Positions 9,300-18,385 of a stretch of 64,000 nucleotides of DNA are shown piece after piece (position 1 is the first letter of the stretch; each line of letters starts with the position of its first letter). The stretch comes from Chondrinema litorale (GTDB lineage Bacteria > Bacteroidota > Bacteroidia > Cytophagales > Flammeovirgaceae). The notes under the pieces were generated by a model, which searched no databases, was not told the origin of the DNA, and saw only the letters and a program-made list of their open reading frames with translations. The DNA lies in assembly GCF_026250525.1 (NCBI RefSeq), contig NZ_CP111050.1, positions 174,142 through 238,141 on the forward strand, written 5' to 3'. Position numbers and translations under genes: made by a program.

Positions 9300-11990
9300 T
9301 TGAAAGAATTTCCTGCAAATATTAATTTCAAATACAATTGGAGAAAATATCAGCAAAGGGTATTGCAGGAACTAGATGAACACCTAAAAGACAATCATTT
9401 ACACATTGTTGCTCCTCCTGGCTCTGGCAAAACTGTGCTTGGTTTAGAAGTGATGTTGCGCATTAATAAGCCGAGCTTGGTATTGGCTCCTACTGTGGCC
9501 ATCCGCAATCAATGGATTCAGCGATTTTGTGATTTATTCTTACAAGTAGATAGAAAACCCGACTGGATTTCTCGGGATATTAAAAATCCCAAATTTTTAA
9601 CTGTATCAACTTACCAAGGTTTACATGCTGCCCTCAAAAATGAACAAAAGGAAATTGATGAAGAAACAAAACTTTTAGAGAATCCAACTCAATTAATCTC
9701 TGTACTTAAGGAGCAGCAAATTGGTACTATCGTAATAGATGAAGCGCATCACTTAAAAAATGCTTGGTGGCAATCGTTAGACGAAGTTAAAAGAGCTTTA
9801 CAACCAACTATTGTTGGCTTAACTGCCACACCTCCATACGATGTTTCACATCAGGAATGGCAGCGCTATATCACATTGAATGGCCCTGTTGATACTGAGA
9901 TATCTGTGCCTGAATTAGTTGCAGAAGGTGATTTATGTCCACATCAAGATTATGTATTTCTATCGAAACCAACAGAGATAGAAGAAAGAAAGATTGAGAA
10001 AATAAGGCGAAGCAGTATAGCTGTTTTTAATGATATAAAATACGATGGGGAGTTTATTAAAATCTTAAGTAATCACCCATATTTTGTTGAGCCAAAGGAG
10101 CACTTAGATGCGATCTACTCAAACCTTGAGTATTACTCTGCCATGCTCATTTATCTGAAGGCAGGAGGTATAGAGATTACAGAAGAGCATCTTGAATTAA
10201 TTGATAATAAAAAAGTGAAAATACCTCAACTTACGTTTGAGTGGTTAGAAATTCTTTTAGCTTATTTCCTTTTTAAGGATGCAGAAAATACCAAGGAACA
10301 TGAAGTGTTTCAAGAAGAATTAATCAAAACATTAAAAAGAGCACATGTCTTAGAAAATAAGACCATAAACTTTAGTACTTCTGAAAAAATTGATCAATAC
10401 TTGGGTTCGAGTATTAGCAAATTGCAAGGTATTAACAACATTGTAGCCTTTGAATATCAGAACCTCGCATTAGACTTGCGTATGGTAATTTTAACGGATT
10501 ACATCCGGAAAGAATTTTTAGTGAGCACCCCAGAAAACGAGCTTGAACTAAACAAAATTGGTGTTGTTTCTATTTTTGAATCTTTAAGGAGAAATAATAA
10601 TAACAATGCAAAATTAGGGATTTTATCGGGTTCTTTGGTTATTATTCCTCAATCAGCACTGGCATTGTTTACCACAATTAGCAGTCTGTTTGGCATTACA
10701 GTAATTTCAACTTCTCCATTAGCTTACGATGGTAATTATCTCATCATCAATGCAACTGAGCAAATCAAACATGATGTAGTGAACATTACTACACAAGTTT
10801 TCCAAAAGGGTGGAATAGAGGTACTTATAGGTACAAAGTCTTTATTGGGCGAAGGTTGGGATGCACCTGCTATTAACTCTTTAATACTCGCAAGTTTTGT
10901 TGGTTCTTATGTGCTTTCTAATCAAATGAGAGGCAGAGCGATAAGAACAGATAGAAACAATCAGAATAAAACTGGCAACATTTGGCATTTGGTCTGTATC
11001 GATCCAACTGCAAAAAATGGTGGCGATGATCTTAAACTTTTAAAGAGAAGGTTTAAAGCATTTGTAGGGGTAAATCTAGATGAAGAAAGCGGTATCGAAA
11101 ACGGAATTAATCGATTGAATTTACCTCAAAAGTTTGAAGATGAAACCAGAGAAAAACAGCTAAATCTGTTTAACAAATCGATGTTTCAAAATGCAGCTCA
11201 ACGTGAGTTATTAAAAGCAAAATGGTCAAAATCGATTGAAAATGGAGTTAATTTAGTAGAAGAAATCAAAATTCCATCACCTCCAAATGTTCAATATCAA
11301 CGAGTAAAATCTTTGCATTACAACAAAACCATTGGTTATATGGCTGGCTCTTTAGGTGTAGCGGCTTTTGGTTTTAGAGCCATATTTTCGTTTACAAAGG
11401 GTTTTTGGTTTATGGAATCTGCCGATGATTTTTGGCATTGGGCAATTTTGTTAGGTATTTCTGGTAGTATCGCACTTGGAGGAAAAAGCTTTAAAACTTT
11501 CAAGACCTATGTGAAATACAGAGACATTGCTAAAGATTTCCAAGGTATCGGGCAAGTAGTTTTAAACACACTCATAAAAATAGGAGTGATTCATACGCAT
11601 AAATCGGAACTGGAATTGTTTGCAGAGGTACAAAAAGATGGCTCTGTATATTGTCATTTAGAAGGTGGTAGTAATTACGAAAGATCAGCATTTATAAATG
11701 CATTGCATGAAGTTGTAAGCGATATTGAAAATCCTAGATACCTGATTGTTAGAAAAAGCCAATTTTTAAATTTAATCTCCCAACGAGATTATCATGCTGT
11801 ACCAGAGATCATTCATAAAAAAAAGCAACATGTTCAATTCTTTAAAAAACAATGGGAATTTTATGTAGGAAACTGTGAGATGATCTACACTAGAAATATT
11901 GAAGGTAGAAAATTACTTCTTAAATCTAAAGTAAAATCTCTTGCTTCTCAGTTCGAAGAAAAAGCAGCCAGAATCAATAAATGGCGCTAG
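9300..11990 (+). CDS. DEAH-box superfamily 2 helicase with a predicted C-terminal membrane hairpin
   Basis: 896 residues from a TTG start. The first in-frame Met comes after the nucleotide-binding loop, so the TTG is needed. Visible are a Q-like N-terminal RKYQQRVLQEL, Walker A PPGSGKT (Lys44), Walker B DEAH (residues 147-150), the SAT-like motif LTATPP, and motifs V and VI (LLGEGWDAPAINSL, QMRGRAIRTDR). This resembles the helicase part of type III restriction or RecQ/UvrB-type SF2 enzymes, but no nuclease motif was found. Odd for a helicase, residues 678-698 and about 712-729 are hydrophobic and Gly-rich and look like a two-helix membrane hairpin, followed by a soluble 165-residue tail. Function unknown. 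Confidence 0.8.
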   Translation: MKEFPANINFKYNWRKYQQRVLQELDEHLKDNHLHIVAPPGSGKTVLGLEVMLRINKPSLVLAPTVAIRNQWIQRFCDLFLQVDRKPDWISRDIKNPKFLTVSTYQGLHAALKNEQKEIDEETKLLENPTQLISVLKEQQIGTIVIDEAHHLKNAWWQSLDEVKRALQPTIVGLTATPPYDVSHQEWQRYITLNGPVDTEISVPELVAEGDLCPHQDYVFLSKPTEIEERKIEKIRRSSIAVFNDIKYDGEFIKILSNHPYFVEPKEHLDAIYSNLEYYSAMLIYLKAGGIEITEEHLELIDNKKVKIPQLTFEWLEILLAYFLFKDAENTKEHEVFQEELIKTLKRAHVLENKTINFSTSEKIDQYLGSSISKLQGINNIVAFEYQNLALDLRMVILTDYIRKEFLVSTPENELELNKIGVVSIFESLRRNNNNNAKLGILSGSLVIIPQSALALFTTISSLFGITVISTSPLAYDGNYLIINATEQIKHDVVNITTQVFQKGGIEVLIGTKSLLGEGWDAPAINSLILASFVGSYVLSNQMRGRAIRTDRNNQNKTGNIWHLVCIDPTAKNGGDDLKLLKRRFKAFVGVNLDEESGIENGINRLNLPQKFEDETREKQLNLFNKSMFQNAAQRELLKAKWSKSIENGVNLVEEIKIPSPPNVQYQRVKSLHYNKTIGYMAGSLGVAAFGFRAIFSFTKGFWFMESADDFWHWAILLGISGSIALGGKSFKTFKTYVKYRDIAKDFQGIGQVVLNTLIKIGVIHTHKSELELFAEVQKDGSVYCHLEGGSNYERSAFINALHEVVSDIENPRYLIVRKSQFLNLISQRDYHAVPEIIHKKKQHVQFFKKQWEFYVGNCEMIYTRNIEGRKLLLKSKVKSLASQFEEKAARINKWR

Positions 11991-12119
11991 CTAAACCCCA
12001 ATTAATTTCAATAAAAAGTTTCTAAAAAAAATTTAATTCTCTGATAGTACATATTGCAAACTATGCAGTAATACTATTACAGTAGTATTAAATAATTGAG
12101 AATTAATAGTAATTTTCTT

Positions 12120-13109
12120 ATGAAACTTTATTTAACACAGGTACTACTTTCAGGATTAATGCTTATGAGCATTTATTCATGTACCAATAAACAGAATACA
12201 GAAGAAACCATAGATACCCCCACAAATTGGGCTGAAAAACTGGGTTTCGAAAAGGGTAAAAAAGTGATTATGTTGCATGCAGATGATGTTGGTATGTGCG
12301 ACGAAGCCAACAAAGCAGCATTTGAAATTTTGGAAGGTGATTATATCCAATCAGGTGCTGGAATGCCTCCATGTCCTAATTTTGAAGATTTTATCACTTG
12401 GGCAAAATCACATCCAAATGAAGACTTAGGCTTACATCTCACGCTTACTAGCGAATGGAAAACTTACCGATGGGCTTCTGTTACTGATACAGCAGAGGTT
12501 CCCGGATTAATTGATGATGAAGGTAAGATGTGGCACGAAGTACCAGATGTAGTAATTCACGCTTCTGGCGAAGAAGTAGAAAAGGAGATAAGAGCACAAA
12601 TAGAAAAATCTATTGCATTGGGTTACAGACCAGACCATATTGATACACACATGGGTACATTATATGGCCATTACGATTATGTGAAAGCCTTTTTTAATGT
12701 GGCTGAAGAATATAAAATCCCTGCTAATGTAATTGATCTGTCTGATAGTGTAACAGCGGCCAAGTTTAAAGCGGTTGGCTATCCTATTGACGATAAAGTG
12801 ATTGAATTGGCAAATAAATATAGCTTACCAAAACTGGACAACTTTACCAGTGTACCTACAGGCAAAACTTATGATGAAAAGATAGAAAACTTTAAAAAAC
12901 TAATAAAATCTTTAAACCCAGGCATCACTGAAATTATATTTCATCCTTCAGTTTATACAGAAAACCTCAAAACTATTACCAACTCATGGCAACAGCGAGT
13001 GTGGGAATACGAAATGTTTTCTGATCCTGAGTTAATAAAGTTTTTTGAAGAAGAAGGCATTGTCTTTACCAATTGGAAAGACATGATGAGTCGCTTTGAA
13101 AAAATATGA
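12120..13109 (+). CDS. ChbG/YdjC-family carbohydrate deacetylase, probable lipoprotein
   Basis: 329 residues from the ATG at 12120; an upstream in-frame TTG at 12096 would put extra polar residues before the signal peptide. The N-terminus is a lipoprotein signal (hydrophobic core, then MSIYSC), so the mature protein is likely membrane-anchored. The catalytic signature of the family is clear: MLHADDVGM, GLHLTLTSEW, DHIDTHMG with metal-binding His, and IIFHPSVY near the end. ChbG-type enzymes remove acetyl groups from chito-oligosaccharides; in Bacteroidota many periplasmic copies have unknown substrates. It stands alone, with a strong terminator shared with the convergent sensor kinase. Confidence 0.87.
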   Translation: MKLYLTQVLLSGLMLMSIYSCTNKQNTEETIDTPTNWAEKLGFEKGKKVIMLHADDVGMCDEANKAAFEILEGDYIQSGAGMPPCPNFEDFITWAKSHPNEDLGLHLTLTSEWKTYRWASVTDTAEVPGLIDDEGKMWHEVPDVVIHASGEEVEKEIRAQIEKSIALGYRPDHIDTHMGTLYGHYDYVKAFFNVAEEYKIPANVIDLSDSVTAAKFKAVGYPIDDKVIELANKYSLPKLDNFTSVPTGKTYDEKIENFKKLIKSLNPGITEIIFHPSVYTENLKTITNSWQQRVWEYEMFSDPELIKFFEEEGIVFTNWKDMMSRFEKI

Positions 13110-13154
13110 TGTTGTATTTTTTTCAAGCAAAATTATTCTGATTATACTTGATTT

Positions 13155-13186
13155 AAACCTACTGTTAATTTAACAGTAGGTTTTTT
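13155..13186. terminator. Bidirectional terminator between convergent genes
   Basis: A perfect 14-bp inverted repeat (aaacctactgttaa paired with ttaacagtaggttt) with almost no loop is followed by a T-run on the plus strand. It sits between the deacetylase stop and the end of the leftward sensor kinase, so it probably serves both. Confidence 0.85.
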
Positions 13187-13187
13187 G

Positions 13188-16100
13188 TTATTCTGGCTTA
13201 TCACTTCCAATATTTAATAAATTAGGTAAGGTAAGCGAGAAAGTAGTGCCTTTATTAAACTCCGATTCAAGCGATATTTTTCCACCTAGTTTATCAATTG
13301 CTTCTTTAACAATATAAAGCCCAATTCCCGAACCAACAGAGATTTCACTGGCTCTAAAAAACATTTCAAAAACTTTCTCTAGGTATTCTTCAGAAATGCC
13401 AATTCCATTGTCTTTAATCTCAATATTTGCCATGCTGTTTTTCACAACAACCTTTATCAATAAAAATGGATTTTCTTTCTTTGGGTTTTGATATTTGATA
13501 GCATTAGATAGTAAGTTTCTAAAAATAGTATTGATTCTAGAAGAATCGTTGTAAAACTGTTCTTCAAACTCATATTCTTTTATCACTTCGAGCTTAGCTG
13601 CATTTTGCATATACTGTAAATCTTCTAGCGTATTTGCAATAATGTGTGCAAAATCAATTTCTTCGACTTTTACCGCAACCCTAGAGTTACGAGAATAATC
13701 GAGTATATCTCTTACAAAACCGTCGAGTTTCCTAATACTAGTATCTGTCATTTGCAGATATTCTTTAAGCTTAATCGGATCAACTTCTATTTCCATTAGC
13801 TTTACAAGACCCATTACAGAAGATAAAGGCGCTCTTATATCGTGAGAAACTCTATAAACGAAATTGTCTAATTCTTGATTAGACTTTTTTAAATCGGCAG
13901 TTCTTGCTTCTACTTTTACTTCCAGATTTTCATTAATTTTTGATATTTCTTTATAAGACTCTTCTAGTTCTTCAGACTGAGCTTGTATTTCTTCGTTTTG
14001 TTCTTTTATCAAATAATTCATTTCTCTGAGGTTGGCTGTGCGCTCTTTTACTAAGGTTTCAAGCAATTTATTCTGAGACTTAATATTGCTAACTCTCACT
14101 TTATAAAAAGTATAAGCTAAGCAAAAAACTATTAACATATAAGAAACTTTCGCAAGAGTCGTATTCCACCAAGGAGGTAAAATTTTAATATACAGCATAG
14201 TGGCATTGTTATTCCAAATACCATCTTGATTGGCAGCTTTAACTTTAAAAGTGTAATCGCCCGGTGGCAAAGTTGTATAGGTAACGGTTCTTTTATAACC
14301 AGCATCTACCCAGTCGCTGTCGAAGCCTTCTAAAAAATATTTGTACTTTTTGTCTTGAGAACTAGTGTATAAAAGTCCTGTAAATTCCAGTGTAAAAACT
14401 TTTATATGGTGGTCTAATTCAATGCTAGTTATTAGATTATTATCTACTTGTGCAATCGATTCTTTATTTAACTTTTCATATTTTTTTAGTGGAATATTAT
14501 TTAAATCTACTTTGTTAATGATAACAATGGGAGTATGTACATTTGGTTTGATTTCATTTGGATAAAATGCATTAAATCCACTATTCCCTCCAAAGAACAA
14601 TTCGCCAGAATCAGATTTGTAAGATGAATTGTTAAAAAACTGTTTGCCCTGTAAGTTTTCGTGCTTGTTATAATGAAGGTAGTCAATTACTAAGTTATTG
14701 TTGGCTATATTTCTAAACTCAACGATACCATCATTTGAGCTCATCCATAAATTACCATCATTATCGCCTAAAATTGCATGATAGTTCACATTAGGCATTT
14801 CTTTGTTTTGACTATAGTTAATAATTTCTTGTGTGTCAGGATCAAACCTCAGTAAAATTTCATAATCCCAAACGATCCAAACATTGCCCTGTAAATCTTC
14901 CCAAAGTGTTGTAATTTCAAACCAATTATTGCTTAACCTAACATTGTATTCAGTAAAGCTTTTATCATTGCTATCAAATGAAGCTAAAATGTGAATGCCT
15001 GCAACCCAAAGTTTACCACTATTACCTAAACTCAATACATTCACTCTGCTAAAATCCGGAATATTTTTAAAACCTGTACTTTCAGAACTTACCTCTATAA
15101 ACTTTTCAGAATTTTTCTTTTTAATTAGTAAGGTACCTTGAGAACCTGCCCAAAGGTTTTTGTCATTGTCTAAGCACAAAACTTTAATTCTATTCTTAGA
15201 GTCATAGACATTATTAGGAAAAGGAATATAGTGTTTAAAGCTATTTTTTGACGGATTATATTGGCTTACCCCCATATTATTATTGGCAGTCCACACATTG
15301 TTATATTGGTCTGTAATTATATGGTTTATATTATTAGAGATGGGTTTTACTCCATTGTTTTCTTTAAACTGAATTTCTGTGATGAGCTCAGTATTTCGCT
15401 CCAAATAATTTAAACCAGTAGTTGTGGCTATCCATAAATTGCCAAGCTTATCTTCTGCAAATGCATTTACACTTTCATCTTTTAAAAAAAACTCATTTGC
15501 AAAAGCCTTATAGTTATAATTAACAAAGCCATTTCTGAACAGACTAGAATAGTTTATTCCACCAGAGAAAGTTCCTAACCACATGCCATTGTGGCTATCC
15601 AAAAATGCACATTGAATAGAGTTTTGGCTCAGCTTAGCAAATGGATGACCTTCGTGTGCATATCTACTAAAAACCATTGAGGCTGTATCTAATAAATACA
15701 ATCCAACAGAAGTACCAACCCAAAAATTACCATCATAACTTTCTGCAAATGCCCTTACTCTGTTGCTAGCTCTTAAATCTTCTTCAATTTTATAATTGGT
15801 GAAATTGTCTTCTTCTAGATTGTAAATGCTAATGCCTTCGTCGTGCGTACCAATCCAGATTTTGCCTAACTTATCTTCATAAATAATTTCTATTCTATTT
15901 TCACAAAGGGAGTTTATGTCTTCTGGGTTATGCTGATACCGTCTAAAAGTGCCTGTTTTTGGATTATAATGAGTTAAACCCATTGCTCCGGTTCGAGTAT
16001 TATCCGTTCCCATCCAGAGATTATCATGCTTGTCTATTAATAGAGCTCTCAGTTCATTATTAATAATTGAGTTATCATTTTTAGGCTCATGTTGATGAAA

Positions 16101-16601
16101 TTTTATCTCTTCCGTTTTTGGATTAAAGGCGGCTAAACCTTTTTCAGTTGTTAACCATAGCATGCCTTTACTGTCTTCTGCAATCTGAAAAGTTTTAGGT
16201 ATCCTTTTAAAATGGATAAAATTCTTGTTTTCAAAATCGTATCTAGAAACAGTTTTTGAGGTAGCTACCCAAAGATTTTGCTTACTGTCTAAAAGTATGT
16301 CGTTAATTCTTTCTCCAAAAATGGAAGTACTGTCTTTGGCAATTTCTCTAAAAGTTTTAAAAGAATAGCCATCATACATATTAAGACCAAATTGAGTCCC
16401 AATCCAGATATATCCTAAATGATCTTGCTCAACACAAATTACCCTGCTGTGCGATAGCCCATCATCATTTGTAATTGCCCGAAAAGTATATTGATCTCGA
16501 GATATGATCTCATTTTGCGCATTTACTTCAAAAAAAAGGATGATAAGTGAAATTGAAATAAAGGCAAACTTTAATAAAATGTTCTCAACTACGTCAGACA
16601 T
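13188..16601 (-). CDS. Propeller-type sensor histidine kinase (Reg_prop / Y_Y_Y / HisKA / HATPase)
   Basis: 1137 residues. A signal peptide (ending near EVNAQ) leads into a long periplasmic region of repeated propeller strands of the form DxxGxIWIGT, in two seven-bladed sets by estimate (residues 35-690). A Y_Y_Y domain follows (about 725-800, GYKRTVTYTTLPPGDYTFKVKA), then one membrane helix (about 812-832), a coiled coil, HisKA with FVYRVSHDIRAPLSSVMGL, and an HATPase with FRNLLSNAIKYQ and GSGIGLYIVKEA. This is the sensor part of the Bacteroidota hybrid two-component systems that detect glycan fragments, but the receiver and AraC output domains are absent. The protein ends after the ATPase, so a separate response regulator is required and none is nearby. 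Confidence 0.9.
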   Translation of the reverse strand: MSDVVENILLKFAFISISLIILFFEVNAQNEIISRDQYTFRAITNDDGLSHSRVICVEQDHLGYIWIGTQFGLNMYDGYSFKTFREIAKDSTSIFGERINDILLDSKQNLWVATSKTVSRYDFENKNFIHFKRIPKTFQIAEDSKGMLWLTTEKGLAAFNPKTEEIKFHQHEPKNDNSIINNELRALLIDKHDNLWMGTDNTRTGAMGLTHYNPKTGTFRRYQHNPEDINSLCENRIEIIYEDKLGKIWIGTHDEGISIYNLEEDNFTNYKIEEDLRASNRVRAFAESYDGNFWVGTSVGLYLLDTASMVFSRYAHEGHPFAKLSQNSIQCAFLDSHNGMWLGTFSGGINYSSLFRNGFVNYNYKAFANEFFLKDESVNAFAEDKLGNLWIATTTGLNYLERNTELITEIQFKENNGVKPISNNINHIITDQYNNVWTANNNMGVSQYNPSKNSFKHYIPFPNNVYDSKNRIKVLCLDNDKNLWAGSQGTLLIKKKNSEKFIEVSSESTGFKNIPDFSRVNVLSLGNSGKLWVAGIHILASFDSNDKSFTEYNVRLSNNWFEITTLWEDLQGNVWIVWDYEILLRFDPDTQEIINYSQNKEMPNVNYHAILGDNDGNLWMSSNDGIVEFRNIANNNLVIDYLHYNKHENLQGKQFFNNSSYKSDSGELFFGGNSGFNAFYPNEIKPNVHTPIVIINKVDLNNIPLKKYEKLNKESIAQVDNNLITSIELDHHIKVFTLEFTGLLYTSSQDKKYKYFLEGFDSDWVDAGYKRTVTYTTLPPGDYTFKVKAANQDGIWNNNATMLYIKILPPWWNTTLAKVSYMLIVFCLAYTFYKVRVSNIKSQNKLLETLVKERTANLREMNYLIKEQNEEIQAQSEELEESYKEISKINENLEVKVEARTADLKKSNQELDNFVYRVSHDIRAPLSSVMGLVKLMEIEVDPIKLKEYLQMTDTSIRKLDGFVRDILDYSRNSRVAVKVEEIDFAHIIANTLEDLQYMQNAAKLEVIKEYEFEEQFYNDSSRINTIFRNLLSNAIKYQNPKKENPFLLIKVVVKNSMANIEIKDNGIGISEEYLEKVFEMFFRASEISVGSGIGLYIVKEAIDKLGGKISLESEFNKGTTFSLTLPNLLNIGSDKPE

Positions 16602-17043
16602 ACAAAACCTTTTATAGCCATTTCAACTAAATACCAAATTCAATTTTAAACGATTCTATAATATACCAAATAAAAATATATAATATATCGTGTTATACCA
16701 AAAGCTTAGTCTATTTTCAATCTAAAGACGAAATAGTAAAATTATTAATTGATATCGTCTATGTATTAAACGTGGATATCTTGTAAATTTTTAAAGTATG
16801 TAAGTTGTTATATAACTGCTGAACCGAAGTGTTTTCTATTATTTAAATTGATATTTTAGATTTATTATCATCAGTACTTAACATCAATAATTGGTATAAA
16901 TAGCGATTTTCTCATTCTCTTCTTTCAACACTCTGTTGGCGAAAAGCACACTCATTTCCCAATTGATATTTCGCTCACAACTAACTGATTTTCAATAGTT
17001 AAAAATAACATTAATTTAATAATTCTTTCATAAGCTATTTTGA
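16602..17043. other. Intergenic, no gene seen
   Basis: About 440 AT-rich bases lie between the start of the leftward sensor kinase and the GH3 remnant. I looked for the missing N-terminal half of the GH3 gene here and did not find it in any frame. Only very short ORFs occur. Confidence 0.55.
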
Positions 17044-18029
17044 AAAATTATAGATTTTAGTGAAATGTTAACCTTTAATATAGGCGATTTAAGTGGAATA
17101 ATGGCGAAAAAGTTTCCGCTTTGGTTTTTTAGATTTTATAAACCGGGAAAGAAAATTTCTTCTATAAAAGATTGGAATGCAAAAATAGATGCCATGGTAA
17201 ATACTGCTCCAACTTGGGATGTGGGCATAATTTCACCATCTTCGCTCATGGTGGTGTAGCTATAAATCCTTATAAAAACAGTCTTACAAAATTATTTGGC
17301 AAAGAGGTAATCCTACTAGAAACTTATCTGGCATCTGAGGGATTTATCGCATACGAAAAAGGCGCGAAAACCCATAATATGTAATTGGTTACAGATAATG
17401 GAATTTACTTTGAGTTTATACCATTTAACGAAAGTAATTTTAGCGCAAAGAGAGAAATTTTAGATAATCCAACAGTGCTCTCTTTGCAAGAAGTTGAGGC
17501 AAATGTAGATTATGCTTTACTCATTTCTACCTGTGCAGGGGTATGGCGGTATTTAATTGGGGATGTAATCAGGTTTAATTCTGTAGAACTTGCCGAAATA
17601 GAAATTGTCAGTAGAACAAAACATTTTATCAGCCTGTGTGGAGAACATCTTTCGGTTGACAATATGAACCGTGCGATTACCAATACAGCAGCAGAGTTTG
17701 GTATTAATATTCCAGAGTTTACAGTAGTTGGAATACCTTATAATGGTTTGTTTGCTCACCAATGGTTTTTGGGTGTGGAGAATCACATAGAGCCAGGTTT
17801 AATCAAGCAATTTTTAGATAATCAGCTCAAAGAATTGAATGATGATTATCGTGTGGAAAGACAAGCCGCTTTAAAAGAGGTTTTTGTTGAAGTTTTGCCC
17901 ATAAGCATATTTTATGAGTTTTTAAAAATGAAAGGCAAAGCAGGAGGGCAGCATAAATTTTCAAGAGTTTTGAGTAAAGAAATGTATAAGGAATGGAATA
18001 AATTTTTGACCAATAATATATCGAGATGA
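17044..18029 (+). pseudogene. Decayed GH3-family acyl-adenylating enzyme gene
   Basis: Three fragments read in order as the later part of a bacterial GH3 protein (normally about 500 residues). Fragment one, from 17044 to about 17235, reads NIGDLSGIMAKKFPLWFFRF and ends WDVGII. The reading then continues in another frame with FAHGGVAINPYKNSL and LLETYLASEGFIAYE to a stop codon (TAA at 17382). The same frame resumes at 17385 with DNGIYFEFIPFNE, YALLISTCAGVWRYLIGD, GEHLSVDNMN and the family ending MKGKAGGQHKF. So the N-terminal third or more is gone, a segment of perhaps 30-40 codons is deleted with a frameshift at about 17235, and one nonsense mutation has occurred. GH3 enzymes adenylate carboxylic acids and join them to amino acids; this copy cannot work. 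The remaining sequence is well conserved, so inactivation is probably recent. Confidence 0.85.
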
Positions 18030-18199
18030 ATAGAACTTTAAGATATTTTTAAATACTTAAATCAGCCATCCAATTCAGAAAAGCTTTCCCTAAATTTATT
18101 TCAATTAATTACATAGGTGAAAAATTTCAGCTTTGCTAAGGTTGAATTTTTTAGTGTTTATATATCATATTAAATGAATTGCAATCCGATACAAAAAGG

Positions 18200-18231
18200 A
18201 AACTCAAATCTTACTGGGGTTTGAGTTTTTG
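18200..18231 (+). terminator. Terminator downstream of the GH3 pseudogene
   Basis: Perfect 9-bp stem (aaactcaaa with tttgagttt, 11-base loop) followed by a T-run. It is a leftover of the once-intact transcription unit. Confidence 0.75.
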
Positions 18232-18340
18232 TTTTATCATAAGATAAAATAGCACTGTTAGAAAATGAGCTAATATATTTTAAGACAATAAATGTCACCG
18301 TTGTTTAACTCTATATTTTAATTTTTAATTACAACAAAAA

Positions 18341-18372
18341 GGGGCTCCAATTTGAAGCCCTCTTTTTTTATC
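18341..18372. terminator. Terminator for the FtsX-like permease (possibly bidirectional)
   Basis: Hairpin ggggctcc / tgaagccct with an A-run on its left and a T-run on its right, 14 bases beyond the permease stop. On the minus strand it reads as stem plus T-tract. Confidence 0.65.
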
Positions 18373-18385
18373 AATTTGATTACAA

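Larger units (their letters stand above)
18030..18385. other. Intergenic between convergent units, holds two terminators
   Basis: About 355 bases lie between the GH3 remnant and the end of the leftward permease gene. They contain a plus-strand terminator at 18200 and a hairpin near 18345 for the permease. I see nothing else. Confidence 0.6.

Noticed and set aside
12096..12119. TTG start for the ChbG-like protein
   Set aside because: It places eight extra residues before a clean lipoprotein signal that starts at the ATG at 12120.
16893..17000. Protein-like 36-codon stretch on the minus strand before the GH3 remnant
   Set aside because: Too short, bounded by stops on both sides, and without a recognisable family; likely chance.
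17172..17384. Possible separate small gene inside the GH3 remnant
   Set aside because: Its translation from FAHGG onward is GH3 sequence and continues in the same frame after the stop at 17382, so it is one broken gene.
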